From Lentzea aerocolonigenes (lineage in GTDB: Bacteria > Actinomycetota > Actinomycetes > Mycobacteriales > Pseudonocardiaceae), in assembly GCF_000974445.1 (NCBI RefSeq), contig NZ_BBOJ01000038.1, forward strand, positions 1 through 64,000: a stretch of 64,000 bases of DNA, in the 5' to 3' direction. Numbering within the stretch: the stretch's first letter is position 1; the number at the start of each line of letters is the position of its first letter. Below, piece by piece: positions 1-8,153 of this stretch. The position numbers and the translations under genes are program-made. The notes under the pieces were generated by a model. It was not told the DNA's origin. It made no database searches and saw nothing but the letters and a program-made list of their open reading frames with translations.

Positions 1-299
1 CTGCGGGCCACCACCGTCTGGGCCACCCGGTCGGCCACGGTCGGCACCCCGAGAACCCGGATGCCCGCACCATGCGCTTTCGGGATCTCCACCGCCAGCA
101 CCGGAGGCGGGAAGTAGGACCCTGACGACATCCGGTTCCAGATCTTGTACAGATTGCCTTTCAGATCCTTCTCGAACTCCGCCAGCGTCTGCCCGTCCAC
201 CCCCGGCGCTCCTTTATTGGCCCTGACCTTCTCCCACGCCTCCTGCACTTCCCACTTCGAAATCTCAAACGACTTGCCCGGCAATTTCAGCTGGTCCAC
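1..299 (-). CDS. ltrA: Group II intron reverse transcriptase/maturase, N-terminal fragment
   Basis: The start is GTG at 299-297 with GGGAGGAG about 8 nt upstream. The 99 visible residues contain KGAPGVDGQTLAEFE, a lysine/tryptophan-rich stretch (KGNLYKIWNRM), then YFPPPVLAVEIPK and RVLGVPTVADRVAQ. This is the RT0-RT1 region found at the N-terminus of LtrA-type intron-encoded proteins. Such proteins act as maturase for splicing and as reverse transcriptase for retrohoming. The catalytic YADD motif and the maturase and HNH domains lie left of the window, so whether the protein is intact cannot be judged. Function is assigned from the family; the frame is open to the window edge. Confidence 0.85.
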   Translation of the reverse strand, partial: MDQLKLPGKSFEISKWEVQEAWEKVRANKGAPGVDGQTLAEFEKDLKGNLYKIWNRMSSGSYFPPPVLAVEIPKAHGAGIRVLGVPTVADRVAQTVVAR

Positions 300-890
300 A
301 CAACTCCTCCCGGGCCGCGGCCCGGTTGATCGGACGAACAACAGCCACGAATGACCCGGCCCCTTCGCTCCACTCCCACCGCATCAAGCAGGAGCTTCCT
401 CGCTACTACGAACCGGTCCGCCAGCGCGCCCCGCGACGGTACTCAACCCGAGCGGTTTCAGCCGCCCCAGGCGCTCCCTCTCGCTGCCTCAACCTGGGCA
501 GCGGTGTCGGGGCACGCTTTCTCACGTTCCACGCAGAAGCCGCAGATCAGGCTCGCGCCGCCTTCATGCCGGACACCACCTGGCCAATAAACGGGCACCC
601 GCCAGGCTCATCCCGGGTTATCCTCAACGCCCCGGTTCTGATGTCAACCACGATTGTTTCGACACTTCGCAGGCTATGACACAACGCCTTCCTGATCCCC
701 ACCTGACACCTCCAACGGATGCCTTTTCCCACACGCTCACCACGACAGTCTTCAGCTAACGCAGCAGTGGGCGGTTTGAAGCCACCCCCCGTAGGGCGAC
801 TCCGAAGGGCCAACAACCTTCATCTTCTACGCAGCACCGCCTCAAAGAGTTCTCCTACCTGTCAAACCCCTTTCAGCGTTCGTGACACAC
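1..890 (-). mobile_element. Group II intron, 5' part (truncated by window edge)
   Basis: The minus strand at 1-299 encodes the start of a group II intron reverse transcriptase/maturase. About 590 nt without convincing coding sequence precede it, the usual length of bacterial intron RNA domains I-III. Reading the minus strand, the first plausible 5' boundary is GTGTG at 890-886, which resembles the GUGYG consensus for group II intron 5' ends. The 3' part with domains V/VI lies outside the window. The boundary is inferred from this pentamer and from coding sequence resuming on the plus strand at about 891. No RNA fold was computed. Confidence 0.6.
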
Positions 891-975
891 TGAGGAACAA
901 TCGCGGAGGAAGCTGGCGGAGTACGTCAACCTGCCGCGAGAGGATCTCGATGACCCAGGACCGCACTTGGCGTAA
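891..975 (+). pseudogene. Possible 3' remnant of a regulator gene cut by the intron
   Basis: From the proposed intron boundary a plus-strand frame reads EEQSRRKLAEYVNLPRED and ends at TAA 973-975. Its third codon positions are mostly G or C, as in real genes of this genome, up to the point where the DUF397 start codon (950) overlaps it. Genes encoding DUF397 proteins usually follow an XRE/DUF5753 (Scr1-type) regulator with a short overlap. This tail may therefore be the end of that regulator, with the intron inserted inside it. This is an inference from frame, codon bias and context; the fragment is too short for a family call. Confidence 0.3.
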
Positions 976-1126
976 GAGCAGCTACAGCAACGGCACGCCG
1001 GAGGGTGAGTGCGTCGAGGTCTCGCTCGCCCACGACGCTCGTGTCCGCGACTCGAAGAACGTGGCCGGTGAGGTGCTGACCTTCAGCACCTCGGCCTGGC
1101 GAGCCTTCATCGGACAGGTCTCCTAA
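950..1126 (+). CDS. DUF397 domain protein (58 aa)
   Basis: This small protein starts TQDRTWRKSSYSNGTPEGECVEV and continues VRDSKNVAGEVLTFSTSAWRAFIGQV. That is the full DUF397 pattern: W-KSSYS, then a CVEV strand, then RDSK, then a final W-F segment. DUF397 proteins are numerous in filamentous actinobacteria and usually pair with an adjacent Scr1-family XRE regulator, in some cases described as toxin-antitoxin-like or developmental pairs. ATG 950 follows GAGAGGA at a good distance. A longer in-frame extension upstream has no similarity. The expected partner appears to be disrupted by the intron. The stop codon overlaps the convergent menF stop by 4 bp. Confidence 0.85.
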   Translation: MTQDRTWRKSSYSNGTPEGECVEVSLAHDARVRDSKNVAGEVLTFSTSAWRAFIGQVS

Positions 1127-2355
1127 AGCCCCTCTAGCGCCTCACGCATCGGCCGCATCTTCGCGTGCGCCTCCTGCACCTCGATGTCCGGATCCGAGTC
1201 CGCGACGAGCCCGCACCCCGCGAACAGCCGCGCCGTCGACCCGGAGATCTGCGCACACCGCAGCGCGATCCCGAGCTCTCCGTCGCCGTTGCCGTCGATC
1301 CACCCGACCGGCCCGGCGTACCGGCCGCGATCCATCCCCTCCAGCTGCGAGATCAGCTGAGTCGCGTCCAGCCGGGGCGTGCCCCCGACGGCGGCCGTCG
1401 GGTGCACGGCCGAACCCAGGTGCAGCAGCGACACCGACGACTCGAGAGTGCCGATCACGTCGCTGGACAGGTGCGACACGTTCGGCAGCCGCAGGACGGA
1501 AGGTCCCTCCACGGACATCGTCGTGCAAAAAGGGCGCAACGTCTCCGCGAGAGAGGTGATCGCGTAGTCGTGCTCTTCGAGGTTCTTCTCCGACGACATC
1601 AACGCCGAGGCGAGCTCTTCGTCCGAAACACCGTCGTGCGGCCACGTCGTCCCAGCAAGCACGCGTGAGTCGACCACCGAGCCGGTCCGGCGCAGCAGCA
1701 GCTCGGGCGTGGCGCCGACCAGACCGTCCACCGCGTAGGCCCAGCACTCCGGGTAGCGGCGGGCCAGGCCCTGCAGCACGAACCGCTGGTCGAGGCGCCG
1801 GTCCGTCAGAGCGACCAGGTCGTGGGCCAGCACGACCTTGTCGAGCTCGCCGCCGCGCATCCGCAGAACGGCCTCGTGAACGGCCTCGCGGTACTGCGTG
1901 ACCGGCAGCTGACCGTTCGCGTATCGGACCGTTGACGGGCGCGAGAGAGGGGCGACGAAAGGGGCCGGGTCCGAGGCGCCGATCGTGGTGACCCACTGCT
2001 CGCCGTTGCGGCGGCCCACTACGACTTCGGGGACGATCAGCACCGAGTCGCCGGGGGAGTCGGCGAAGGCCATCGAGATGAACGCGACGGGGCCGCTGCC
2101 GGGTACGCCCAGCTCGTCGTCCACGTCGAGGTGGGCGCAGAACTCCTGCCACCACTTGTCGGCCTGCGCGAACCGGTCCGGACCGCTGACCTCCAGCCGC
2201 GCGGCCTCGCCCCAGCCGACCAGGCCGGACCCGTCGCGCACCCAAGCGAGCGCGTGCTCCGGGTCTGGCAGCAGTCCGAGCAGGTCGGAGGCTGTGTCCC
2301 GCCTCGACCGGACGCGGATTCGCTGCCGTGCTCGCGATGTGGGTGCTGAGGTCAC
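1123..2355 (-). CDS. menF: Isochorismate synthase (menaquinone pathway)
   Basis: This 410-aa protein belongs to the chorismate-binding family. It has a variable N-terminal half and a C-terminal catalytic domain (about residues 150-405). Signatures include GGELDKVVLAHD, GATPELLLRR, HPTAAVGGTPR, GPVGWIDGNGDGELGIALRCAQI and LFAGCGLVADSDPDIEVQEAHAKM. The HPTAAVGGTP segment and the acidic Mg-binding residues are intact. The enzyme converts chorismate to isochorismate, the first step of the MenF-MenD menaquinone route. EntC-type siderophore isochorismate synthase is the alternative, but no siderophore genes are nearby and other menaquinone genes are in the window. It stands alone on the minus strand and converges on the DUF397 gene. 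Confidence 0.85.
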   Translation of the reverse strand: MTSAPTSRARQRIRVRSRRDTASDLLGLLPDPEHALAWVRDGSGLVGWGEAARLEVSGPDRFAQADKWWQEFCAHLDVDDELGVPGSGPVAFISMAFADSPGDSVLIVPEVVVGRRNGEQWVTTIGASDPAPFVAPLSRPSTVRYANGQLPVTQYREAVHEAVLRMRGGELDKVVLAHDLVALTDRRLDQRFVLQGLARRYPECWAYAVDGLVGATPELLLRRTGSVVDSRVLAGTTWPHDGVSDEELASALMSSEKNLEEHDYAITSLAETLRPFCTTMSVEGPSVLRLPNVSHLSSDVIGTLESSVSLLHLGSAVHPTAAVGGTPRLDATQLISQLEGMDRGRYAGPVGWIDGNGDGELGIALRCAQISGSTARLFAGCGLVADSDPDIEVQEAHAKMRPMREALEGL

Positions 2356-2418
2356 TCTCCGACTGTATGGACCTCAACCTGAAAGCGCGGCATCCGCCCG
2401 GCTCTAGACTTCTCAGTT

Positions 2419-2865
2419 GTGGTGGAGGACGCACTGACCAAGCCGCCGCTCGGCGTACGCGTCCGCCGTGCGGTCTGCAGAACGTTGCTCGTCGTCGGTG
2501 GGGTGGTCACGCTCGTGTGCGTGCTTCTGCCCATAGCGTGCTGGCGGGACGACGTGGCCATCGAGAAGCACATGGGGCAGGCGATCGCGCAGGTCGACTC
2601 CGTCTCCTTCAACAGGACGGTTGTGCGCTACGCCACACCGGACGGTCGCGTGATCATCCCGTCCCAGGGGGTGCTGTACCCGTCGGGTCTCAACGTCGGG
2701 GACAACGTGCGGGTCGAGTACGACCAGACGAACCCCGAACTCACCCGTGTCGCCGGACGGACGGCGGTGCTCAGCCTGCTGCCCGTCGGCACCTTCCTCG
2801 TGGCTGTGTGGCTGGTCGTCGCGGCCGTTGTGACAGTTCTACGCAGATTCGGCACTCAGGTGTAA
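2419..2865 (+). CDS. DUF3592 membrane protein
   Basis: This 148-aa protein starts at GTG 2419. Two hydrophobic segments, roughly residues 20-42 and 117-140, flank an extracytoplasmic-looking domain of about 75 residues. That domain contains VVRYATPDGRVIIPSQG and YPSGLNVGDNVRVEYDQTNPELTRV, the beta-rich pattern of DUF3592 (a YxP-G..V.V.YDP.NP signature). The molecular role is unknown for the family. The stop at 2863-2865 is 9 bp before paaA, so it may be co-transcribed with the paa genes, though no functional link is known. It is divergent from menF, and both promoters must lie in 2356-2418. Confidence 0.7.
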   Translation: MVEDALTKPPLGVRVRRAVCRTLLVVGGVVTLVCVLLPIACWRDDVAIEKHMGQAIAQVDSVSFNRTVVRYATPDGRVIIPSQGVLYPSGLNVGDNVRVEYDQTNPELTRVAGRTAVLSLLPVGTFLVAVWLVVAAVVTVLRRFGTQV

Positions 2866-2874
2866 CATCGGGGC

Positions 2875-3816
2875 ATGGCGGATGACCTGGAGCTGCGCTT
2901 CGAGCGCACGGTGCAGGCTGACGCGCGCATCGAGCCGCGCGACTGGATGCCCGACGGCTACCGGAAGACCCTGATCAGGCAGATCGCCCAGCACGCCCAC
3001 TCCGAGATCATCGGGATGCAGCCGGAGGGCAACTGGATCAGCCGCGCGCCCTCGCTGAGGCGCAAGGCGATCCTGCTGGCGAAGGTGCAGGACGAGGCAG
3101 GCCACGGCCTGTACCTGTACTCGGCGACCGAGACGCTCGGAGCCGACCGCGAGGACCTGACGACCAAGCTCATCGAGGGCCGCCAGAAGTACTCCTCGAT
3201 CTTCAACTACCCCACGCTGACGTTCGCGGACGTCGGTGTCATCGGCTGGCTGGTCGACGGCGCCGCGATCTGCAACCAGGTGCCGTTGTGCCGCACGTCC
3301 TATGGGCCGTACGCGCGCGCAATGATCCGCATCTGCAAGGAGGAGTCGTTCCACCAGCGTCAGGGCTACGAGCTGCTCATGACGATGATGCGCGGCACGC
3401 AGCAGCAGCGCGACATGGTGCAGGACTCGGTGAACCGGTGGTGGTGGCCGGCGCTGATGATGTTCGGCCCGCCGGACTCGGAGTCAACGAACACCGAGCA
3501 GTCCATGGCGTGGCGGATCAAGCGCGACACCAACGACGAGCTGCGGCAGAAGTTCGTGAACATGAGCGTGCCGCAGGCCGAGGCGCTCGGCGTGACGTTC
3601 CCCGACCCCGAGCTCAAGTGGAACTCCGACCGCGGGCAGTACGACTTCGGCTCGCCGGACTGGGACGAGTTCTGGCAGGTCGTCAAGGGTGGCGGCGTCT
3701 GCAACGAGCAGCGCATCGCCCACCGCCGCAAGGCGCACGAGGACGGCGCCTGGGTCCGTGAGGCCGCTGCCGCGCACGCCCAGAAGCAGGCTGTTGTGAA
3801 GGAAGGTGCCGCGTGA
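2875..3816 (+). CDS. paaA: 1,2-phenylacetyl-CoA epoxidase, catalytic subunit A
   Basis: This is the 313-aa di-iron oxygenase subunit of the PaaABCE complex. That complex converts phenylacetyl-CoA plus O2 and NADPH to ring-1,2-epoxyphenylacetyl-CoA. Ferritin-like iron ligands are visible: HAHSEII (E44), QDEAGHGLYLYS (E74, H77), WLVDGA (D128) and KEESFHQRQGYE (E157, H160). Length matches the family. ATG 2875 has only a weak Shine-Dalgarno sequence (ATCGGGGC). paaB overlaps its end by 4 bp, beginning a tightly coupled paaABCDE operon. Downstream ring-cleavage genes (paaGZJFH) and the ligase paaK are not in the window, so the pathway must be completed elsewhere. Confidence 0.97.
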   Translation: MADDLELRFERTVQADARIEPRDWMPDGYRKTLIRQIAQHAHSEIIGMQPEGNWISRAPSLRRKAILLAKVQDEAGHGLYLYSATETLGADREDLTTKLIEGRQKYSSIFNYPTLTFADVGVIGWLVDGAAICNQVPLCRTSYGPYARAMIRICKEESFHQRQGYELLMTMMRGTQQQRDMVQDSVNRWWWPALMMFGPPDSESTNTEQSMAWRIKRDTNDELRQKFVNMSVPQAEALGVTFPDPELKWNSDRGQYDFGSPDWDEFWQVVKGGGVCNEQRIAHRRKAHEDGAWVREAAAAHAQKQAVVKEGAA

Positions 3817-4097
3817 GCACGTCTTGGCCCCTGTGGGAAGTGTTCGTGCGCGGCAAGCGCGGCCTGAACCACGTGCATGTCGGTTCGCTGCACGCGCCGG
3901 ACGCCGAAATGGCGCTGCGCAACGCCCGTGACGTCTACACGCGTCGCAACGAGGGCGTCTCGATCTGGGTCGTGCCCGCGGCCGCGATCACGGCCTCGTC
4001 GCCGGACGAGAAGGACCCGTTCTTCGCGCCGTCCGGGGACAAGGTCTACCGGCACCCGACGTTCTACGCGATTCCCGAGGACGTGCCGCACCTATGA
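3813..4097 (+). CDS. paaB: 1,2-phenylacetyl-CoA epoxidase, subunit B
   Basis: This 94-aa protein begins STSWPLWEVFVRGKRGLNHVHVGSLHAPDAEMALRNARDVYTRR, the hallmark PaaB sequence, and continues SIWVVPAAAITASSPDEKDPFF. PaaB bridges the PaaA-PaaC heterodimers in the epoxidase assembly and has no catalytic site. It overlaps paaA (GTGA, 3813-3816) and paaC (ATGA, 4094-4097), so translation is probably coupled. No other Shine-Dalgarno sequence is obvious. The final segment VYRHPTFYAIPEDVPHL is typical of the family. Confidence 0.97.
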   Translation: MSTSWPLWEVFVRGKRGLNHVHVGSLHAPDAEMALRNARDVYTRRNEGVSIWVVPAAAITASSPDEKDPFFAPSGDKVYRHPTFYAIPEDVPHL

Positions 4098-4996
4098 GCT
4101 TCGACAACGCTTACGAGTCGCTTCTCGGCCACGAAGACGCGCACTGGGCGTTCGGGACGGGCTTCTCCGAGGCACTGTCCGGCGTGAACCGCGAGTTCCC
4201 GGCCGATGTCGACAAAGACGCCCTGGCCGCGTACTGCCTGATGCTCGGCGACGACGCGTTGATCTTCTCGCAGCGGCTCGCGGAGTGGTGCTCGCGTGCG
4301 CCCGAGCTGGAAGAGGACATCGCTCTCGCGAACATCGCCCTCGACCTGCTGGGGCAGGCCCGCATGCTGCTGACGCGCGCCGGCGAGGTGCTCGGGAAGT
4401 CCGAGGACGAGCTTGCGTACCTGCGCGACGAACGCGAGTTCCGCAACGTGCACCTGGCCGAGATCGACTGCGGTCCGGGCCCCGGCGGCGACTTCGGCAC
4501 GACCATCGCGCGCCTGTTGGTGTTCTCGTCGTGGCGTCTCGCGCTCTTCTCCCGGCTGGCCCCATCTCCTTTCTGGGCAGGCTCGGCCGACCCGGTGCTC
4601 GCCGCCATCGCGGAGAAGGGCCTGAAGGAGCTGGCCTACCACCGCGACCACGCCGCGCAGTGGACCGTCCGGCTCGGCGACGGCACCGACGAGTCGCACC
4701 GCCGCGTGCAGGCCGGTCTGGAGCGCGTGTGGCCGTTCGTGGACGAGCTGTTCGCCACACACGCCGTCGAAACGCGCCTCCCCGGCGTCGCGGTCGACCC
4801 GGCCTCGGTGAAGTCCGAAGTGGACGGTGTGCTCGACGCGGTGCTGTCGGCCGCGGGTCTCACGCGCCCGGCGGACACCCGAGCCGCGCGCGTCGCCGGC
4901 ATGGCGGGTCGCGACGGCGTGCACACCGAGGCCATGGGCTACCTGCTCGCCGAGATGCAGCACCTGCACCGCTCGCTGCCGGGAGCGGTCTGGTGA
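4094..4996 (+). CDS. paaC: 1,2-phenylacetyl-CoA epoxidase, structural subunit C
   Basis: This 300-aa ferritin-like protein is the non-catalytic partner of PaaA. Typical segments include DDALIFSQRLAEWCSRAPELEEDIALANIALDLLGQARMLL, DELAYLRDEREFRNVHLAEI and GLKELAYHRDHAAQWTVRLGDGT. The region around LAYHRDHA corresponds to the helix that would carry iron ligands in PaaA, but the ligand set is incomplete, as expected for PaaC. The start overlaps paaB by 4 bp, and the stop overlaps the GTG start of paaD by 4 bp. It acts in the cytosol as part of the PaaAC heterodimer. Confidence 0.96.
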   Translation: MSFDNAYESLLGHEDAHWAFGTGFSEALSGVNREFPADVDKDALAAYCLMLGDDALIFSQRLAEWCSRAPELEEDIALANIALDLLGQARMLLTRAGEVLGKSEDELAYLRDEREFRNVHLAEIDCGPGPGGDFGTTIARLLVFSSWRLALFSRLAPSPFWAGSADPVLAAIAEKGLKELAYHRDHAAQWTVRLGDGTDESHRRVQAGLERVWPFVDELFATHAVETRLPGVAVDPASVKSEVDGVLDAVLSAAGLTRPADTRAARVAGMAGRDGVHTEAMGYLLAEMQHLHRSLPGAVW

Positions 4997-5484
4997 CGAC
5001 GGCACTCGAGATCGCGTCGGCCGTGCGGGACCCGGAGCTCCCGGTCCTCACGCTGGCGGACCTCGGCGTGCTGCGCGACGTGTCGGAAGCGGACGGTCGC
5101 GTGGTCGTCACCATCACCCCGACCTACTCGGGCTGCCCCGCGATTGACGAAATGGGCGCTGACCTGCGCCGATCGTTGACCTCCGCGGGCTACTCGGAGG
5201 TCGAGGTGCGCCTGTCGCTGTCGCCGGCGTGGACGACGGACTGGATCAGCGACGAGGGCCGCTCGAAGCTGGCCGCCGCGGGCATCGCGCCGCCGTCGCG
5301 GGTCGGGCCGTCCGTCGCGGGCCCGGTGCCGCTGAACCTCGTGCCGCCGTCACGCCAGGTCGCCTGCCCGCAGTGCGGTTCGCCCAACACGTCGGAGATT
5401 TCCCGCTTCGGCTCGACCGCGTGCAAGGCCCTGCGCCGCTGCAACGCGTGCGCCGAACCGTTCGAGCACGTCAAGGAGATCTGA
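4993..5484 (+). CDS. paaD: Phenylacetyl-CoA epoxidase maturation factor D
   Basis: This is a 163-aa protein starting at GTG 4993 inside the paaC stop. A much longer open frame extends upstream, but it only shadows paaB and paaC. The N-terminal part (about 1-90) is a MIP18/DUF59 domain (AVRDPELPVLTLADLGVLRDV, TPTYSGCPAIDEMGADL) as in iron-sulfur assembly factors. The C-terminus carries a zinc-ribbon-like pair, CPQCGSPN and CNACAEPF, plus CKALRRC. PaaD is required for maturation of the epoxidase or its reductase, probably for Fe-S insertion into PaaE, rather than being a structural subunit. It lies between paaC and paaE as in most paa operons. Confidence 0.93.
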   Translation: MTTALEIASAVRDPELPVLTLADLGVLRDVSEADGRVVVTITPTYSGCPAIDEMGADLRRSLTSAGYSEVEVRLSLSPAWTTDWISDEGRSKLAAAGIAPPSRVGPSVAGPVPLNLVPPSRQVACPQCGSPNTSEISRFGSTACKALRRCNACAEPFEHVKEI

Positions 5485-5485
5485 G

Positions 5486-6541
5486 TTGTCGCCCAGAACC
5501 GGCAAGCGGAGGGCCGCTTTCCACAAGCTGACGGTCGCCCGCGTCGACCGCCTCTGCGACGACGCCGTCGCTGTCACCTTCGACGTGCCCGCCGACCTGT
5601 CGGACGAGTTCGCCTTCGCCGCGGGCCAGTACCTGACCCTGCGCCAGGGCGACGAGCGCCGTTCGTACTCGATCTGCGCCCCCACCGGCGCCGCCCCGCG
5701 CATCGGCGTGCGCCGCGTCGACGGCGGCCAGTTCTCGACGTGGCTGGTCGACCGCCTGTCTCCGGGGGACGTGGTCGAGGTCCTGCCGCCCCTGGGCAAG
5801 TTCACGCCCTCGGGGGTCGGCGCACACCACGGCCTGGTGGTCGCGGGCTCCGGCATCACCCCGGCCCTGTCGATCGCCGCGACCGTGCTCGCCACCGGCG
5901 CCCGCGTGACGCTCATGTACGGCAACCGCAGCACCAACACGGTGATGTTCGCCGACGAGCTGGCCGACCTGAAGGACCGCTACCCGGCGATGTTCCAGCT
6001 GATCCACGTCCTGTCCCGCGAACCGCGCGACGTGGAGCTCTTCACCGGCCGCCTGAACGCTACGAAGCTGAACGCGCTGTTCGACACCATCGTGCCGTTC
6101 GACGGCATCGACGAATGGTGGCTGTGCGGCCCGTACGAGATGGTGCAGGACGCCACGGCCGTGCTGCGCACACGTGGCGTGGCACCAGAACACGTGCACC
6201 ACGAGCTCTTCTACGTCGACGAGCCGCCGCCCCCACCGCGCCGTGCGGAGGCCGTGGTGGACGCGGCCGCCTCCGTGACGGTGGTGCTGGACGGCAAGTC
6301 GACCACGCTGCCGCTGCCGGCCGACGAGCCGATCCTGGACGCTGCACAGCGCGTGCGTGCGGACCTGCCGTTCGCGTGCAAGGGCGGTGTGTGTGGCACG
6401 TGCCGTGCGTTGGTCACCGAGGGCACGGTGGAGATGCGGCGGAACTACGCGCTCGACCAGTCCGAGGTGGAGGCCGGGTTCGTGCTGACGTGTCAGGCGT
6501 TGCCGACCAGTGAGTGCGTGACGGTCGACTTCGACGCTTGA
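5486..6541 (+). CDS. paaE: Phenylacetyl-CoA epoxidase reductase subunit E
   Basis: This 351-aa reductase starts at TTG 5486, one base after the paaD stop. Domains in order are an FAD-binding barrel (RSYSICAPTG around 55-65), an NAD(P)-binding domain (HHGLVVAGSGITPALSIAATVL around 115-135, DEWWLCGPYEMVQ around 210) and a C-terminal plant-type [2Fe-2S] ferredoxin domain with FACKGGVCGTCRALV and a later LTCQA cysteine. It passes electrons from NADPH to the PaaA di-iron centre. All cluster cysteines are present. It is the last gene of the operon; the next gene starts about 40 bp downstream. Confidence 0.95.
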   Translation: MSPRTGKRRAAFHKLTVARVDRLCDDAVAVTFDVPADLSDEFAFAAGQYLTLRQGDERRSYSICAPTGAAPRIGVRRVDGGQFSTWLVDRLSPGDVVEVLPPLGKFTPSGVGAHHGLVVAGSGITPALSIAATVLATGARVTLMYGNRSTNTVMFADELADLKDRYPAMFQLIHVLSREPRDVELFTGRLNATKLNALFDTIVPFDGIDEWWLCGPYEMVQDATAVLRTRGVAPEHVHHELFYVDEPPPPPRRAEAVVDAAASVTVVLDGKSTTLPLPADEPILDAAQRVRADLPFACKGGVCGTCRALVTEGTVEMRRNYALDQSEVEAGFVLTCQALPTSECVTVDFDA

Positions 6542-6578
6542 CCACCAACACGGCGTGGAAGTGGCACGATCACCAGTC

Positions 6579-7193
6579 ATGGGTGTCGTCGTTCGTTCAG
6601 TGCTGTGGGGATCCGCGGTCGGTTTCGTGCTCATGGGTGCCCTCATGACAATCGGCGTGACCGCCACCGCGAAGAGCACCGATCCGGTCGGCATCTCCAT
6701 CGCGGTGGTCATCATCTCCGGCGTGATGATGGGCGGGGTCCCCGGCTCACTGATCGGCCTGGTCATCGGCCTGATCCGTCGCTCGATCAACCGGCCGCGC
6801 CAGCCGGTGCCGTACTTCCCGCTGGCTCCCCAGCAGCCCTACGACATGTGGTCCGAGCAGGTCGAACGCTGCGCCGAGTCGGCGCGCAGGGTCTCCGCGG
6901 CCGTGCAGACCGTGCCCAAGTCGGCGGCCAAGGACTGGCTGCAGCGGATCAGCGAGCAGCTGACCAAGGAGCTCGACGACGTGCGCGGGATCGCGCAGCT
7001 GGGCAGGGCGCTGGGGGCGGTCGACCAGCAGCACCCCGTCTACCAGCGGTTGCTCAAGGCCGCGCACGACTTCAAGCAGTTCGAGAACCAGGTCGGCCGG
7101 GTCGCGTTGCAGATGTTCGACCACCCCGAGCTGGACGAGGCGCGCACCCATCTCGAGATGCTCGAGAAGCAGCTGCCTCAGCTGTCCACCTGA
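6579..7193 (+). CDS. Uncharacterised membrane protein
   Basis: No family is recognised for this 204-aa protein. Two hydrophobic stretches near the N-terminus (about residues 7-27 and 40-66, glycine- and isoleucine-rich, ending in GLIRRSINRPRQP) are followed by a charged, helical cytoplasmic region from residue 90 on. That region is rich in E, K, Q and R (SAAKDWLQRISEQLTKELDDV, YQRLLKAAHDFKQFENQVGRV) and could form a coiled coil. ATG 6579 is preferred; an in-frame GTG at 6555 would add eight residues. It follows paaE on the same strand after about 40 bp but has no evident role in phenylacetate breakdown. It overlaps the convergent phosphatase gene by 16 bp. Confidence 0.65.
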   Translation: MGVVVRSVLWGSAVGFVLMGALMTIGVTATAKSTDPVGISIAVVIISGVMMGGVPGSLIGLVIGLIRRSINRPRQPVPYFPLAPQQPYDMWSEQVERCAESARRVSAAVQTVPKSAAKDWLQRISEQLTKELDDVRGIAQLGRALGAVDQQHPVYQRLLKAAHDFKQFENQVGRVALQMFDHPELDEARTHLEMLEKQLPQLST

Positions 7194-8008
7194 AGCGCGG
7201 ACTGCCACCAGCCCAGCACCTCGTCCGCGGCGTCGGGTGCGGCCACCAGGAGGCCGTCCACGGGTAGTTGGGCTCCCTCGCCCCGTCTGTCCAGCACGAC
7301 CGCACCGGACTCCACGGCCAGTGACACCGCACCGGCCACGTCCCACTCGTGGTAGCCGTGCAGCACGGCAGCAGCGACGTGGCCCAACGCCACCTGTGCC
7401 ACGGCCAGGCATTTCGAGCCGAGAACGCGCACGCCCGTGCCGGCTGTTGCGGCTGTGGAGATGAATTCGCCCATGCCGGGCCATGGGCCGGAACGGGTCA
7501 TCTCAGTGCACACGACCAGAGAGTCGCCCTGGCGTTCGGTCAGGCGGACCGGGGTGCCGTTCGCGCGCATGCCGCGGCCTCGGGCGGCTGCGTAGATCTG
7601 GGAGCGGTACGGGTCCGCCACCACGCCGACGACCGGGCCCCAGCGGTCCACCAGGGCCAGGCTGTAGGCGCACCACGGCATGCCCGCGGTGTAGTTCGCG
7701 GTGCCGTCCACCGGGTCGACCACCCAGCGGAACTCCGAGTCGTCGGGGACCGCGTCGGAGTTCTCGCAGAACACGGGGATCGACGGGAACTCCTTGGTGA
7801 GCACGCGGCGGGTGTGGCGTTCCAGGGTGCGGTCGGTGTCGGTGACCCAGTCGAACGGTGACTCGTCGGAGTCGGGACGCACGCCGCGGCCGGCGGTGGC
7901 CATGATGACGTCCGAGGCGTCGTTCGCCAGGCGACCGGCCACTTCCAGGGCGATGGACACCAGGCCGGGGTCCACCGGGTGCGCGGGACGGGACGACAAG
8001 ACGGTCAT
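7178..8008 (-). CDS. Inositol monophosphatase family protein
   Basis: This 276-aa protein contains the family metal-binding motifs: SPFDWVTDTDR (about 50-60), a CEN segment (81-83) in place of the usual GEE, WVVDPVDGTANYTAGMPWCAYSLAL (95-118) with D98 and D101, and EWDVAGAVSLAVESGAVV (221-238). The family dephosphorylates inositol-1-phosphate, fructose-1,6-bisphosphate, histidinol phosphate or PAP. Exact substrate cannot be read from sequence. A role in mannosyl-inositol lipid supply is possible because mannosyltransferase-like genes lie divergently next door. The change near the first metal ligand is worth noting, although E82 keeps an acidic residue. Confidence 0.85.
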   Translation of the reverse strand: MTVLSSRPAHPVDPGLVSIALEVAGRLANDASDVIMATAGRGVRPDSDESPFDWVTDTDRTLERHTRRVLTKEFPSIPVFCENSDAVPDDSEFRWVVDPVDGTANYTAGMPWCAYSLALVDRWGPVVGVVADPYRSQIYAAARGRGMRANGTPVRLTERQGDSLVVCTEMTRSGPWPGMGEFISTAATAGTGVRVLGSKCLAVAQVALGHVAAAVLHGYHEWDVAGAVSLAVESGAVVLDRRGEGAQLPVDGLLVAAPDAADEVLGWWQSALQVDS

Positions 8009-8153
8009 GCTGGCCTAGTTTCACCGCGTCCGGTGACCGGGAACCGACGCGAAGATGACGAATCGACGATCACCTGGCCACGACGTGAGGTGTTCGGACC
8101 GCGTCAAATTGAGTGTCACGTGGACTTCACGCTGGCACCCCAGGGTGTCCTCT

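Noticed and set aside
3877..4992. Long open frame running into paaD that could suggest a 535-aa protein
   Set aside because: It is an arginine-rich shadow of paaB and paaC in another frame; only the part from GTG 4993 matches PaaD.
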